Origin: Nocardioides euryhalodurans
GTDB taxonomy: Bacteria > Actinomycetota > Actinomycetes > Propionibacteriales > Nocardioidaceae
Length of the DNA: 64,000 bases
Direction of reading: 5' to 3'
Assembly (NCBI RefSeq): GCF_004564375.1
Contig: NZ_CP038267.1
Location: 124,001 to 188,000 of the forward strand
In this document: positions 54,137 to 62,235 of the stretch, piece after piece
How positions within the stretch are numbered: the stretch's first letter is position 1
Layout: the number at the start of each line of letters is the position of its first letter
Notes under the pieces: model-generated
Told to the model about the DNA's origin: nothing
Databases searched by the model: none
The model's input: only the letters and a program-made list of their open reading frames with translations
Made by a program: the position numbers and the translations under genes

Positions 54137-56290
54137 TCACCTGCGCACGAGCTCGACAGGCTCGGCCGCCGGCTCGGGCTCCCCGGCCCGTTCCTGCGCG
54201 GCACGTCCGACCTCGACGTCGACGTCGATGCGGGGGAGCACTCGGTCGAGCCAGGCGGGTATCCACCAGTTGCGGTGACCGAGCAGCGCCATGGTCGCGG
54301 GCACCAGCACCATGCGGACGAGGGTGGCATCGAGGGCGATCGCCACGGCCATGCCGAGACCCATCATCTTGAAGAACACCCCGGACTCGGCCGCGAAGCC
54401 GACGAACACCATCACCATCACCGCGGCGGCAGTGGTGATGACCGAGCTGGTGCTGGCCAGGCCGCGGGCCACGCTGCCCACCGCGTCGCCGGTGCGGACG
54501 TAGTCCTCCCGGATCCGGCTCAGCAGGAACACCTCGTAGTCCATCGACAGCCCGAACAAGATGGTGAACATGAGGATCGGCAGCCAGCTGGACACCGGTA
54601 GCGTGTGGTCGACGCCGAGCAGTCCCGCGCCCCAGCCCCACTGGAAGACCGCCACCAGGATGCCGTAGGCGGCGCCGACGCTGAGCAGGTTCATCACCGC
54701 GGCCTTGAGCGCCACGACCGGGGCCCGGAACATCAACGTCAGCATCACCATCGAGATGCCGACGACGAAGCCGATCACCAGCCACAGCCGGACCGCGAGC
54801 AGGTCGACGATGTCGGAGTAGACCGCGAGACCACCCGTGACCTCGACCCCCTCGGGCAGGTCGCTGCGCAGCCGCTCGATCAACGCCCCGGTACGCTCGT
54901 CGTTCGCGACGTAGGACGACTCGACCTGCACGACGGCGAGCGCACCGTCGGGCGAGTCGACCGGCTCGACGACCGTGGTGATGCCCGGGTCGGTCCGCAG
55001 AGTCGCGAGGACGTCCGTGACGTCGGCCTGGCCGAGCCGCTGGGTGTCGATGACCACCAGCAGCGGGGACGCGGCACCTCTCCCGAATCCGTCGGTGACC
55101 AGGTCGTGCGACCGGCGCAGCTGGTTGGAGGTCGCTTCGTCGGCGCCGCTGCCCGGCCAGGTGCGCAGGTCGACCACAGGCGCGGCGAGCGCCAGCAGCA
55201 CCGTGGCGGCGACCAGTCCCCACGTCAACGGACGGCGGGCGACCGCGTGTGCCCAGCGCTCGGCGCGATGACCGGTGCGGGCGGACGTCGTACGACCCGG
55301 GCGCGCCGTGCGTGGGCGCAACCGCCGGCGGCACAGGCTGCTGAGCGCCGGGACCAGCACGAGCACGCTGAACACCACCGAGATCACGGCGATCGCGGTG
55401 GCGAAACCGAAGGCGGCGAAGGTGTTGAGCCCTGAGAACCGCAGACCCATCAGCGACACCAGCACAGTGGTGCCGGCCAGGACGACCGAGCGACCGGCCG
55501 TGCGAGCGGCACCCGCGGCGGCGTCGACGAGCTCCTCGCCCGTCCCGAGGTTGTCCAGGATGCGCACGAGGAGCAACAGCGCGTAGTCGAGTCCGACGCC
55601 GAGCCCGACCATGGACGCGACGGTGGGGGCGGTGGGGCTCACCGACATCAGGCCGCAGAGGACCGTGACGCCCGTGAGACCGATCGCCAGCCCTCCGAGC
55701 GCCACCAGGATCGGCAGGCCGGCGGCGACGACGGAGCGGAACAGCAGGAGCAGGATGACCAGGGCGGCCACGACGCCCACCAGCTCGCCCTTGCCCTCGA
55801 TGGTGCCGACGGCGGTGCTCGGCAGCTCGCCGCCCAGCTCGATCTGGAGACCGTCGTCCTCGTAGGGGGTGATGGTGTCCTCGAGCGGCCCGATGTCCTG
55901 GTAGACGTCGCTGTGGGTGACAGGCACGTCGTACTGGACGACGAGCAGGGCGGTGCGACCGTCCTCGGAGACCCGCGTCGGAAGCAGGCTGTCGACGTGC
56001 TCGAGGCCCGCCAGGTCGGCGCCGAGGCCGGCGAGCACGGACGGCGGGATCGGTACGTCGTCGTGCACCACGACCTGGGCCGACGCGTTCCCGTAGCCGG
56101 GCAGGTGCTCGCGCAGCTGGTCGATGCCGACCTGGGCGGGGGCATCCGGGATGTCCCAGTCCTCCTGCGCCGGGCCACCAAGGGTGGTGGCGAGCCCGAT
56201 GACGGCGCCCAGCACCAGCGCCCACGCGGCGATGGTGCGCCACGGGTGCAGCACGGCGAATCGGGCGAGTCGTTCGAGGGTCGCATTCAT
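54137..56290 (-). CDS. MMPL-family (RND superfamily) transporter
   Basis: The 717-residue protein has two halves, each a helix, a large periplasmic loop and five helices. MMPL motifs are GLGVGLDYALLLLVRILDN in the first half and FGLSMDYEVFLLSRIREDY in the second, with the proton-relay Asp-Tyr pairs intact. Such proteins export lipids, polyketides or siderophores. I used the ATG at 56290, which has AGGAG upstream, in place of the one at 56308. It converges on the SARP gene (29 bases) and its upstream gap has SARP-type repeats. Confidence 0.92.
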   Translation of the reverse strand: MNATLERLARFAVLHPWRTIAAWALVLGAVIGLATTLGGPAQEDWDIPDAPAQVGIDQLREHLPGYGNASAQVVVHDDVPIPPSVLAGLGADLAGLEHVDSLLPTRVSEDGRTALLVVQYDVPVTHSDVYQDIGPLEDTITPYEDDGLQIELGGELPSTAVGTIEGKGELVGVVAALVILLLLFRSVVAAGLPILVALGGLAIGLTGVTVLCGLMSVSPTAPTVASMVGLGVGLDYALLLLVRILDNLGTGEELVDAAAGAARTAGRSVVLAGTTVLVSLMGLRFSGLNTFAAFGFATAIAVISVVFSVLVLVPALSSLCRRRLRPRTARPGRTTSARTGHRAERWAHAVARRPLTWGLVAATVLLALAAPVVDLRTWPGSGADEATSNQLRRSHDLVTDGFGRGAASPLLVVIDTQRLGQADVTDVLATLRTDPGITTVVEPVDSPDGALAVVQVESSYVANDERTGALIERLRSDLPEGVEVTGGLAVYSDIVDLLAVRLWLVIGFVVGISMVMLTLMFRAPVVALKAAVMNLLSVGAAYGILVAVFQWGWGAGLLGVDHTLPVSSWLPILMFTILFGLSMDYEVFLLSRIREDYVRTGDAVGSVARGLASTSSVITTAAAVMVMVFVGFAAESGVFFKMMGLGMAVAIALDATLVRMVLVPATMALLGHRNWWIPAWLDRVLPRIDVDVEVGRAAQERAGEPEPAAEPVELVRR

Positions 56291-56342
56291 GGCGGTGGTT
56301 CTCCTCATCGTGGTCGAGTTGGAGACACGCTCGCGTGGCCGA

Positions 56343-56392
56343 CTTGGGTGTCACTTGGTGCCGACGCCAGCGCGCCCCAAGTGCCGCACAAG
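56343..56392. promoter_or_regulatory. Opposed pairs of 11-bp direct repeats (SARP boxes)
   Basis: On the plus strand CTTGG occurs at 56343 and 56354. On the minus strand CTTGT starts at 56392 and CTTGG at 56381. Each pair has the 11-bp period seen at 50679-50711, and each pair points toward its own gene: the MMPL gene on the left and the small membrane protein gene on the right. Confidence 0.6.
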
Positions 56393-56440
56393 AGCTCACG
56401 GGGAGGTTGGGGTCACCTCACCGATCCCGAAGGACGCGCC

Positions 56441-56980
56441 ATGCACCAGATCTCCCTGTTCACCCCCGACGCGCGCCGTACGCCGACCCTGTCGCTGCTG
56501 CTGGTCACTGCCATGGGCACCCTGCTCGTGGTGGACCTCGCCGGAGGCCTGTGGGCCGCGACGTCCGGGATCAACAGCTGGGGCGAGGCATGGGGCGGCC
56601 GCGCCTTGCTGGCGGCACCGCTGCCGATGATCGGCGGCCAGGCCCTGATGACGTGGTGGTCGGTCCGTGGTCGCGATCGGCGGGCGGTCGCAGCGGCGGT
56701 TCTGCTCGCCGCGGCGTGCCTGGTCAGCCTCGCGTCCGGGTTCTTCGACGGCGGTCTGGGTCACGCCGACCTGGAGCCGGGGATGACGGCGTACCAGGTC
56801 TTCCTTCTCCTCGTCACCGGCGTGGTCGGCCTGCTGGCGACGGCCCGAGCCGTGCAGACGGCCGTGCCGCCGGCACGATCCACGGCGACCATCGGTGGTC
56901 ACGACCCGGTGTGGTTCACAGGTGGCGGCGACACGACATCGCGGGCGAGGAGCTCCGAGCGGCCGCTCCGGAACCCCTAG
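56441..56980 (+). CDS. Small membrane protein of unknown function
   Basis: The 179-residue protein has four hydrophobic helices (about 15-38, 50-68, 83-100, 117-137) and a disordered polar tail. The stretch ATSGINSWGEAWGGRALLAAP between the first two is distinctive, but I do not know the family. GAAGGACG precedes the ATG. It is divergent from the MMPL gene over a gap holding SARP-type repeats, so the two are probably switched on together. Confidence 0.72.
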   Translation: MHQISLFTPDARRTPTLSLLLVTAMGTLLVVDLAGGLWAATSGINSWGEAWGGRALLAAPLPMIGGQALMTWWSVRGRDRRAVAAAVLLAAACLVSLASGFFDGGLGHADLEPGMTAYQVFLLLVTGVVGLLATARAVQTAVPPARSTATIGGHDPVWFTGGGDTTSRARSSERPLRNP

Positions 56981-57025
56981 CATGAGTGGGACCGAGGGGC
57001 CTCGGTCGAAGGCGGGGGGTGCGGG

Positions 57026-57991
57026 ATGCACGCTGTCATCCAGGACAGGTACGGCGGTCCGGACGTCCTCCGGCTGGGTGAGCTCCCGGACCCCGTCCCC
57101 GCTGCCGACGAGGTCCTGCTGCAGGTGCGTGCGGTGTCCCTGAACGGCTCGGACCGGGAGAACCTGGCGGGACGTCCGGCGTACGCCCGTTGGTCCAACG
57201 GCCTGCGACGACCGCGGCACCCGGTCCCCGGCTCCGACGTCGCGGGCGTCGTCGCCGCGGTCGGCAGCGCGGTCACGGAGTACGCCCCGGGAGACGAGCT
57301 GTTCGGCGAGCTGGCCGGATACCGTGGCGGGCTTGCCGAGCTCGTCTGCACCAGACCCACGCTCCTGGCCCGCAAGCCCGACTGGCTGTCGTTCGCGGAG
57401 GCTTCGACGATCCCGCAGGCAGGCGGCATCGCCCGCAGGGCGACCGCCGACGTCCGCCCGGGAACGAGGGTCCTGGTCAACGGCGCGGGTGGTGCCGGCG
57501 GCGTGTTCGTGGTCGCGTTGGCCACGCATGCCGGTGCCGAGGTGACGGCGGTCGACCGAGCCGACAAGGCCGACTTCCTGCGCGAGGTCGGGGCACACCG
57601 CACCATCGACTTCGCCACCGAGGACTGGGCCGACGACCGCGACAGCTTCGACCTGGTCGTGGATCTCGTGGCCGAGCGCTCGCCGTTCCGCGTGCACCGC
57701 GCGCTGCGGCGGGGAGGGCGCTACGCGATGGTGGGCGGCCTGGCCAGGATCCTGCTGGTCACCGCGATCGCCGGCCCGCTGGTGGGTCTGGCCACCCGGA
57801 AGAGGGTCGGGGTGCTGGTCGTCCCGCAGTCGCGAGCCGAGCTCGAGGCGGTGACGGCCCTCGTCGCCCGGGGCGCCGTCACGCCGAGGATCGACCACGT
57901 CTACCCGCTGCGAGATGCCCCCGCGGCGTTCGCCCGCCTCGCCGCCGGCGACAGCATGGGCAAGATCGTGCTCGACGTCAGGGAAGGGTGA
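57026..57991 (+). CDS. NAD(P)-dependent MDR oxidoreductase (quinone-reductase-like)
   Basis: The 321-residue product is a zinc-free medium-chain reductase with HPVPGSDVAGVVAAVGSAV, GDELFGELAGYRGGLAELV and the nucleotide loop VNGAGGAGGVFVVALA, then EVGAHRTIDFATEDWADD. It is a distant paralogue of the enzyme at 39546. The threonine-glutamine-alanine region where relatives read ISAGTAL is PQAGGIA, so substrate choice may differ. It overlaps the convergent methyltransferase gene by 14 bases. Confidence 0.85.
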   Translation: MHAVIQDRYGGPDVLRLGELPDPVPAADEVLLQVRAVSLNGSDRENLAGRPAYARWSNGLRRPRHPVPGSDVAGVVAAVGSAVTEYAPGDELFGELAGYRGGLAELVCTRPTLLARKPDWLSFAEASTIPQAGGIARRATADVRPGTRVLVNGAGGAGGVFVVALATHAGAEVTAVDRADKADFLREVGAHRTIDFATEDWADDRDSFDLVVDLVAERSPFRVHRALRRGGRYAMVGGLARILLVTAIAGPLVGLATRKRVGVLVVPQSRAELEAVTALVARGAVTPRIDHVYPLRDAPAAFARLAAGDSMGKIVLDVREG

Positions 57992-58790
57992 GCTGCACCC
58001 AGCCGGTCCCGACGTCGTCGGACCAGATCTCGGTGGCGCCGTGCTCGGCGATCCAGCGGTCGGCCACCTCGCGCTCCTGCTGGCGGGCCCCGTCGTCGAG
58101 CAGCACGCCGGCACCCGGCAGGCAGTGCGGTGCGAGGACCGGGACCGCCGGGTAGCGGGCGTGAGGGCCGGTCCGTCCGGGGGGGCCGTCCACGAAGACC
58201 AGACCGACGTCGGCGAGGTCGGCGAAGGCCTCGGGGTCGTACCACTCGTAGGTCTCGCCGCCGAGCTCGACGGGGACCAGCGGTGCGACCCGGATCTCGA
58301 CCAGGTCCTCGACGCCGTGGCGACGCAGGTGGCCGCGGGTGATCTCGGCGAACGCGGGGTCGTGCTCGAAGCTGACGACGCGGCCGTGGCCCTGGGCGCG
58401 CAGCAGCCGACCCAGCAGCACCGAGGACCCGCCGCCGCCGATCTCGACGACCAGCTCGGGCCGACGCTCGGTGACCTGCTCGGCGAGCTGGCGCAGCACC
58501 ATCGGGGAGGCCGACCAGCCCTGGGTGCTGGGCGTCGTCGCGCCGTCGGGGCCGAGCCCGCCGAGCGAGAAGAGGGCGTCGGCCACGGCACGGGTCTCGC
58601 GGTGCTGGCGCAGGGTCTGCTGCTGGATCGACCCGACGGCGTCCCGGATGAGCTTCTCGACGCCCTGCGACCCGCCGCTGGACTCCTCCACCTTGGCCTT
58701 GAGGTGGTTGACCTCGCGTAGCAGCAACACGGAGACCGCGACGGCCGCGAGAGCGGCGACGAGCACCAGGACGAGCAGGGTGGTGGTCAT
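57978..58790 (-). CDS. Membrane-anchored class I SAM methyltransferase-like protein
   Basis: The 270-residue protein has one N-terminal helix (about 4-24), a short coiled coil (REVNHLKAKVEES), and a methyltransferase-like Rossmann domain with EIGGGGSSVLLGRLL, VVSFEHDPAFAEI and VFVDGPPGRTGPHARYPAVP. The FEHD and DGPP motifs match the group of O-methyltransferase-like proteins found in polysaccharide and teichoic-acid gene sets. Its ATG overlaps the stop of the glycosyltransferase gene, so the pair probably acts on a cell-surface glycan. Confidence 0.82.
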   Translation of the reverse strand: MTTTLLVLVLVAALAAVAVSVLLLREVNHLKAKVEESSGGSQGVEKLIRDAVGSIQQQTLRQHRETRAVADALFSLGGLGPDGATTPSTQGWSASPMVLRQLAEQVTERRPELVVEIGGGGSSVLLGRLLRAQGHGRVVSFEHDPAFAEITRGHLRRHGVEDLVEIRVAPLVPVELGGETYEWYDPEAFADLADVGLVFVDGPPGRTGPHARYPAVPVLAPHCLPGAGVLLDDGARQQEREVADRWIAEHGATEIWSDDVGTGWVQLTLP

Positions 58791-60097
58791 CGTGCCTCCG
58801 TGGTGGGCAGGGTCACCGGACCGGTCAGGGTGACCGGGCCGTGGGGAGTGTCCAGGCGGTGGGTGAGCACCGGGGCCTCGAGCGAGCGGACCTTGAGCCG
58901 GAACGGCTCGCGGGCGCCCAGGCGGCGTACGGCGACGGTGCCGGTCAGCTCGTGGCCACGCCAGCCGCGGCGGACCTCCTCGGCGGTGGCGTCCCAGCCG
59001 ATCTCGTCGTCACGGAGCCGGACGACGTCCTCGGGGACCGCGTCGGTGAACAGCGCGCTGGTGTCGAGCGCCAGACCCTGCTGGTCCGCCGTCGGCCGCA
59101 CCGGGAGCGGACGGGTCGCGCTCGCGACGTGTCCCCACAGCGCGGTCGCGTCGGCTCGACGGTCCTGCTCCACCAGCCAGCCCATCAGGCGGTGGGAGGG
59201 GAGCAGCCGGGTCCGGGCGAGCGAGTGCTCCGGGCCCCACAGCTCGAGGAGCATCGAGCGGAACAGCTCCCAGTAGTCGTCGTCGCAGTCGGCGAGGGCA
59301 GCGAAGAACTGGTGGAGGTCGCCGGGGGCGACGCGGTCGCGGAAGGCCTCCTGCACCCGGGGAGAACCGAGCTCGCGGACCAGGTTCCAGGTGTCGCGCT
59401 TGGTCGTGACCCGGTCCTGGAGGTTGCCGAGCTCGGCGCGCCCCTGGGTCACCGAGGACCCGTCCTCGCGCACCCGCCACAGGTAGCCCACCTCGGGCGT
59501 GACGTCGAAGGCGGTGGATCGCAGGAAGGCCTCGGTGACGGCCGGCTGGTCCTGGTAGCGCGTGCCCTCCGGGAACGCCAGGCCGTGGTCCTGCCAGAAG
59601 TCGCGCCGGAACACCTTGTTCCAGCAGAAGACGTCACCGACGATCTCCGGGACGTCGTCGAGGCGTGCCCGCTCGCGTGGGGTGGCGTGAACCCGGTCCG
59701 CCCACCGGAGGGTGCTGCGGCCGCCATCGGCGTGGAGGCGCTCGAAGTGGCACACGGCGAAGTCGGAGCCGGTGCGGTCGAGGAGCTCCAGCATCCGGCC
59801 CCAGGTGCCGGGCAGCACCACGTCGTCAGGGTCGACGAAGGTGAGGTAGTCACCCTCGGCCTGACCGGCCGCGAGGTTGCGGGCGGCCCCGGAGCCGGCG
59901 TTGTCCGTGGTGATGACACGCAGCAGGTCGGGACGGCGCTCGGCGTACGACGCCAGGATCGCGGGACTCTCGTCGGTGGACCCGTCGTCGACGGCGATGA
60001 CCTCGGCGAGGTGGTCGTCCTGCGCCAGGACGCTGTCGAGCGCCTCGGCGAGGTAGGGGGCGACGTTGTGCACGGGCACGACGACGCTCAAGGACAT
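58787..60097 (-). CDS. Family 2 glycosyltransferase
   Basis: The 436-residue product has a GT-A domain: LSVVVPVHNVAPYLAEALDS, VIAVDDGSTDES (nucleotide aspartates), NAGSGAARNLA and the metal-binding DPDD in FVDPDDVVLPG. WNKVFRRDFW and the later RYQDQPAVTEAFL fit teichoic-acid-type or exopolysaccharide transferases. The last 130 residues form a beta-rich domain of unknown role. It leads an operon with the methyltransferase. Confidence 0.9.
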   Translation of the reverse strand: MSLSVVVPVHNVAPYLAEALDSVLAQDDHLAEVIAVDDGSTDESPAILASYAERRPDLLRVITTDNAGSGAARNLAAGQAEGDYLTFVDPDDVVLPGTWGRMLELLDRTGSDFAVCHFERLHADGGRSTLRWADRVHATPRERARLDDVPEIVGDVFCWNKVFRRDFWQDHGLAFPEGTRYQDQPAVTEAFLRSTAFDVTPEVGYLWRVREDGSSVTQGRAELGNLQDRVTTKRDTWNLVRELGSPRVQEAFRDRVAPGDLHQFFAALADCDDDYWELFRSMLLELWGPEHSLARTRLLPSHRLMGWLVEQDRRADATALWGHVASATRPLPVRPTADQQGLALDTSALFTDAVPEDVVRLRDDEIGWDATAEEVRRGWRGHELTGTVAVRRLGAREPFRLKVRSLEAPVLTHRLDTPHGPVTLTGPVTLPTTEAR

Positions 60098-60189
60098 GGC
60101 CGAACCCTAGCCGTCCGCGACCCCCACCTGCCGCGCCTCCTGCCGCGACGGGGTCGACATCGCGGGCCGACCGCGCGAGGCTGCCGGGC

Positions 60190-60540
60190 ATGGCGAAGTA
60201 CGTCGTGAACCGGGCCGCCGTCGAGCGGGTGACGCAGCTGATCGACGCGCGGCAGTACGTCCTGGACAGCGACTGGGGCGAGGTGCAGCCCGACGCGGCC
60301 GCGCAGAACGCCTACCTCGAGCGCCACACGTGGGAGGAGTACGCCGCCTGGCACCTCGGCCTGACCGAGGGAGCCAGCGACGGCACCAAGGCGCGCTACG
60401 CGTTCGTCGTCGGGGACCTGCGCCGGGTGCACCGGACCGCCCTGATCGCCTGCGTCTACCGCGCCTCGGAGTGGCGGCACAAGGAGGTCGAGCTGGCGGC
60501 GCACGACCTGCTGCAGCACCTCGACCGGGTCAGCGGCTGA
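60190..60540 (+). CDS. Conserved small hypothetical protein
   Basis: A 116-residue soluble protein reading DSDWGEVQPDAAAQNAYLER, HTWEEYAAWHLGLTEGA, and KARYAFVVGDLRRVHRTALI. I recall the same wording in many actinobacterial genomes as an unnamed protein, and the charged, helical end (YRASEWRHKEVELAAHDLLQ) is typical. No function can be given. It precedes the guanidine riboswitch by about 70 bases and is probably a separate transcript. Confidence 0.75.
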   Translation: MAKYVVNRAAVERVTQLIDARQYVLDSDWGEVQPDAAAQNAYLERHTWEEYAAWHLGLTEGASDGTKARYAFVVGDLRRVHRTALIACVYRASEWRHKEVELAAHDLLQHLDRVSG

Positions 60541-60608
60541 CCGCTGTCGCCGACTTGGCCCCGGCACAAGGTGTTGAGATGCTGGGGGCAGAGCCGGAGA
60601 CCCGGCTC

Positions 60609-60650
60609 CCGGACGAGGGGTGCCGTACCCGGACTGCGACAAGACGGCCC
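60609..60650 (+). ncRNA. Guanidine-III (ykkC-III) riboswitch
   Basis: The 42-base element contains the class's conserved blocks in order: GGACGAGG, GCCGTACCCGG and GACAAGACGGC. These form the two-stem pseudoknot that binds guanidinium. It differs from the Thermobifida fusca example, as I recall it, at only a handful of positions. It lies 17 bases before the ATG of the SMR exporter gene, overlapping the region that leads to the ribosome site (GGGGG at 60653-60657), so it would turn translation on when guanidinium binds. Confidence 0.9.
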
Positions 60651-60667
60651 TGTGGGGGTTGTCCGCA

Positions 60668-60982
60668 ATGTCATGGCTCGTCCTGGTCCTGTCCGGTGTC
60701 CTCGAGGCCGTCTGGGCGGTCGCCCTGGGCCGCTCCGAGGGCTTCACCCGCCTCGCGCCCTCGCTGACCTTCGCGGGCGCGCTCGTGCTCTCCATGGCGG
60801 GGCTCGCGTGGGCGATGCGCACGCTCCCCGTCGGCACGGCCTACGCCGTCTGGGTCGGGATCGGCGCCACCCTCGCCGTGGCCCACGGGATGGTGACCGG
60901 CGCGGAGGCGGTGTCGCTGCTCAAGATCCTGCTGCTCGCCGGCATCGTCGGCTGCGTGGTCGGCCTCAAGCTGGTCGGCTGA
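60668..60982 (+). CDS. gdx: SMR-family guanidinium exporter (Gdx/SugE type)
   Basis: The 104-residue protein has four membrane helices and the Gdx/SugE pattern: SGVLEAVWAVALGRSEGFTR (central Glu14 and the following Trp), LAWAMRTLPVGTAYAVWVGIG and a short GLKLVG end. Dual-topology dimers exchange guanidinium for two protons. The guanidine-III riboswitch directly upstream supports guanidinium over quaternary-ammonium export. The ATG at 60668 starts the standard SWL.L N-terminus. Confidence 0.92.
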   Translation: MSWLVLVLSGVLEAVWAVALGRSEGFTRLAPSLTFAGALVLSMAGLAWAMRTLPVGTAYAVWVGIGATLAVAHGMVTGAEAVSLLKILLLAGIVGCVVGLKLVG

Positions 60983-60983
60983 C

Positions 60984-61514
60984 TCACCGCCGCACCTGCA
61001 GCACCGCGGAGTCGACCTTCGGCGGCGGGACGAACGCGTGCCGGGGGAGTCGCAGCCCGGCATCGAGGCGGTAGCGGCGGGCATGCCGGCCGCGGGGCGG
61101 CTGCCCGACCAGCCGACGTACGGCGGCCCGTTGCAGCACGAGGTCGGCCGAGCGCACCCGGTCGCTCGAGAGCAAGGTGCGCACGAGTGCCGTCGACAGC
61201 CCGTACGGCGGGCTCGCGACGACCCGGAAGGGTCGCGCGGGCAGCCGGAGGTCGCGCAGGTCCGCCTCGACCACGGTCACGTCGTCGTCCTCGAACCGTC
61301 GGCGCAGCGCAGTGGCCCGCCCGGGGTGCAGCTCGATCGCCAGCACCCGCGCCCCGGCGCGGACGAGTGGGGCGGTGAGCGCACCGTCACCGGCGCCGAG
61401 GTCGAGCACGAGGTCGCCGGGGCGCACCGGCGCCGCGGCCACGACCCGGCGAGCCCAGTCAGGCCGGAGCGGGTGCCATCCCCACGTCCGGCGTGACGTC
61501 CCGCCGGCGGACAC
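60984..61514 (-). CDS. Short Erm/KsgA-type rRNA adenine methyltransferase
   Basis: The 176-residue product has SAM motif I LDLGAGDGALTAPL, acidic EADLRD and motif IV ASPPYGLST in place of the common N-(L/I)-P-(Y/F). It ends with FVPPPKVDSAVLQVRR, the family's closing stretch. It is shorter than KsgA (about 270) and lacks the C-terminal helical domain, as in the short mycobacterial Erm(37). It may dimethylate 23S rRNA A2058 and lower macrolide sensitivity, or be a housekeeping relative. The GTG at 61514 has no clear ribosome site. Confidence 0.78.
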   Translation of the reverse strand: MSAGGTSRRTWGWHPLRPDWARRVVAAAPVRPGDLVLDLGAGDGALTAPLVRAGARVLAIELHPGRATALRRRFEDDDVTVVEADLRDLRLPARPFRVVASPPYGLSTALVRTLLSSDRVRSADLVLQRAAVRRLVGQPPRGRHARRYRLDAGLRLPRHAFVPPPKVDSAVLQVRR

Positions 61515-61568
61515 GGCGCGCCATCACGTTGAACATGCGCGGCAGCCTAGGAAGGGGGCGAGCAGCTG

Positions 61569-62138
61569 TCACCCGGTTTTCGGGCACCCGGGGTCGAGGA
61601 GCTCCTCGAGGCGGCGCAGCGTCTCCGCCACCGGCTCGTCGCGCACGAGCAACCGGTGCGCCTGATCGCGCAGGGATGCGTAGGCCTGGAAGTGGGACTG
61701 GATCCTGCGCAGCAGCTGCTCCCCGCCGTGCTCCTCGATCACGGCGTCGAGGTCGTGACGGATGCCATGGGCGGTGTCCCCGGCTCGAGCGCTCCGCCGG
61801 GCGAGCAGCAGCTCGGGGTCGCAGGTCAGCAGCACCTCGACGACGTCGGCCCCATGGTCGCGGGCCGCGCGCTCGTAGGGCTCGATCTCCCCCGGTGCGG
61901 TGGCGAGCTGGCAGAGCACGACGTCGGAGCTGCCGGTGAGGTGGGTGCTGACGAGCGAGACCGCCAGCGCGCGGGCGGTCGGGATGAGGGCGAAGAACCG
62001 CTCGCGCCACCCGCCGATGCTGGTGAGCAGCAGGTCGGGGTCGACGAGCAGGCTGCCGTCGTGGGCCTCCACCCAGGCGCGGCCCAGCGTGGACTTCCCG
62101 CTCCCGGGCAGGCCGTTGAGGTGGATCAGTCGTGGCAT
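61569..62138 (-). CDS. P-loop kinase-like ATPase
   Basis: The 189-residue protein opens LIHLNGLPGSGKSTLGRAW (Walker A at 9-16), then SLLVDPDLLLTSIGGW and VVLCQLATAPGEIEPYERAA, ending with an arginine-rich lid (LLARRSARAGDTAHG). This is the layout of small AAA_33 kinases such as gluconate kinase or zeta-toxin-like proteins. The substrate is unknown. A second protein of this type lies at 63022. GTGAGGACGCG precedes the ATG. Confidence 0.8.
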   Translation of the reverse strand: MPRLIHLNGLPGSGKSTLGRAWVEAHDGSLLVDPDLLLTSIGGWRERFFALIPTARALAVSLVSTHLTGSSDVVLCQLATAPGEIEPYERAARDHGADVVEVLLTCDPELLLARRSARAGDTAHGIRHDLDAVIEEHGGEQLLRRIQSHFQAYASLRDQAHRLLVRDEPVAETLRRLEELLDPGCPKTG

Positions 62139-62235
62139 CGCGTCCTCACGTCCGCCGGTGGGACGCCACCGTACGTCCGGCAGCGTCGTGCTCCTGCGCC
62201 CGACAGGGCGGCATCAGCAGGGCAGAGGATGCTGC

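Noticed and set aside
50676..56399. A 1907-codon minus-strand frame across the SARP and MMPL genes
   Set aside because: It reads as Arg/Gly/Val/Asp repeats out of frame with both real genes; long shadow frames are expected at this base composition.
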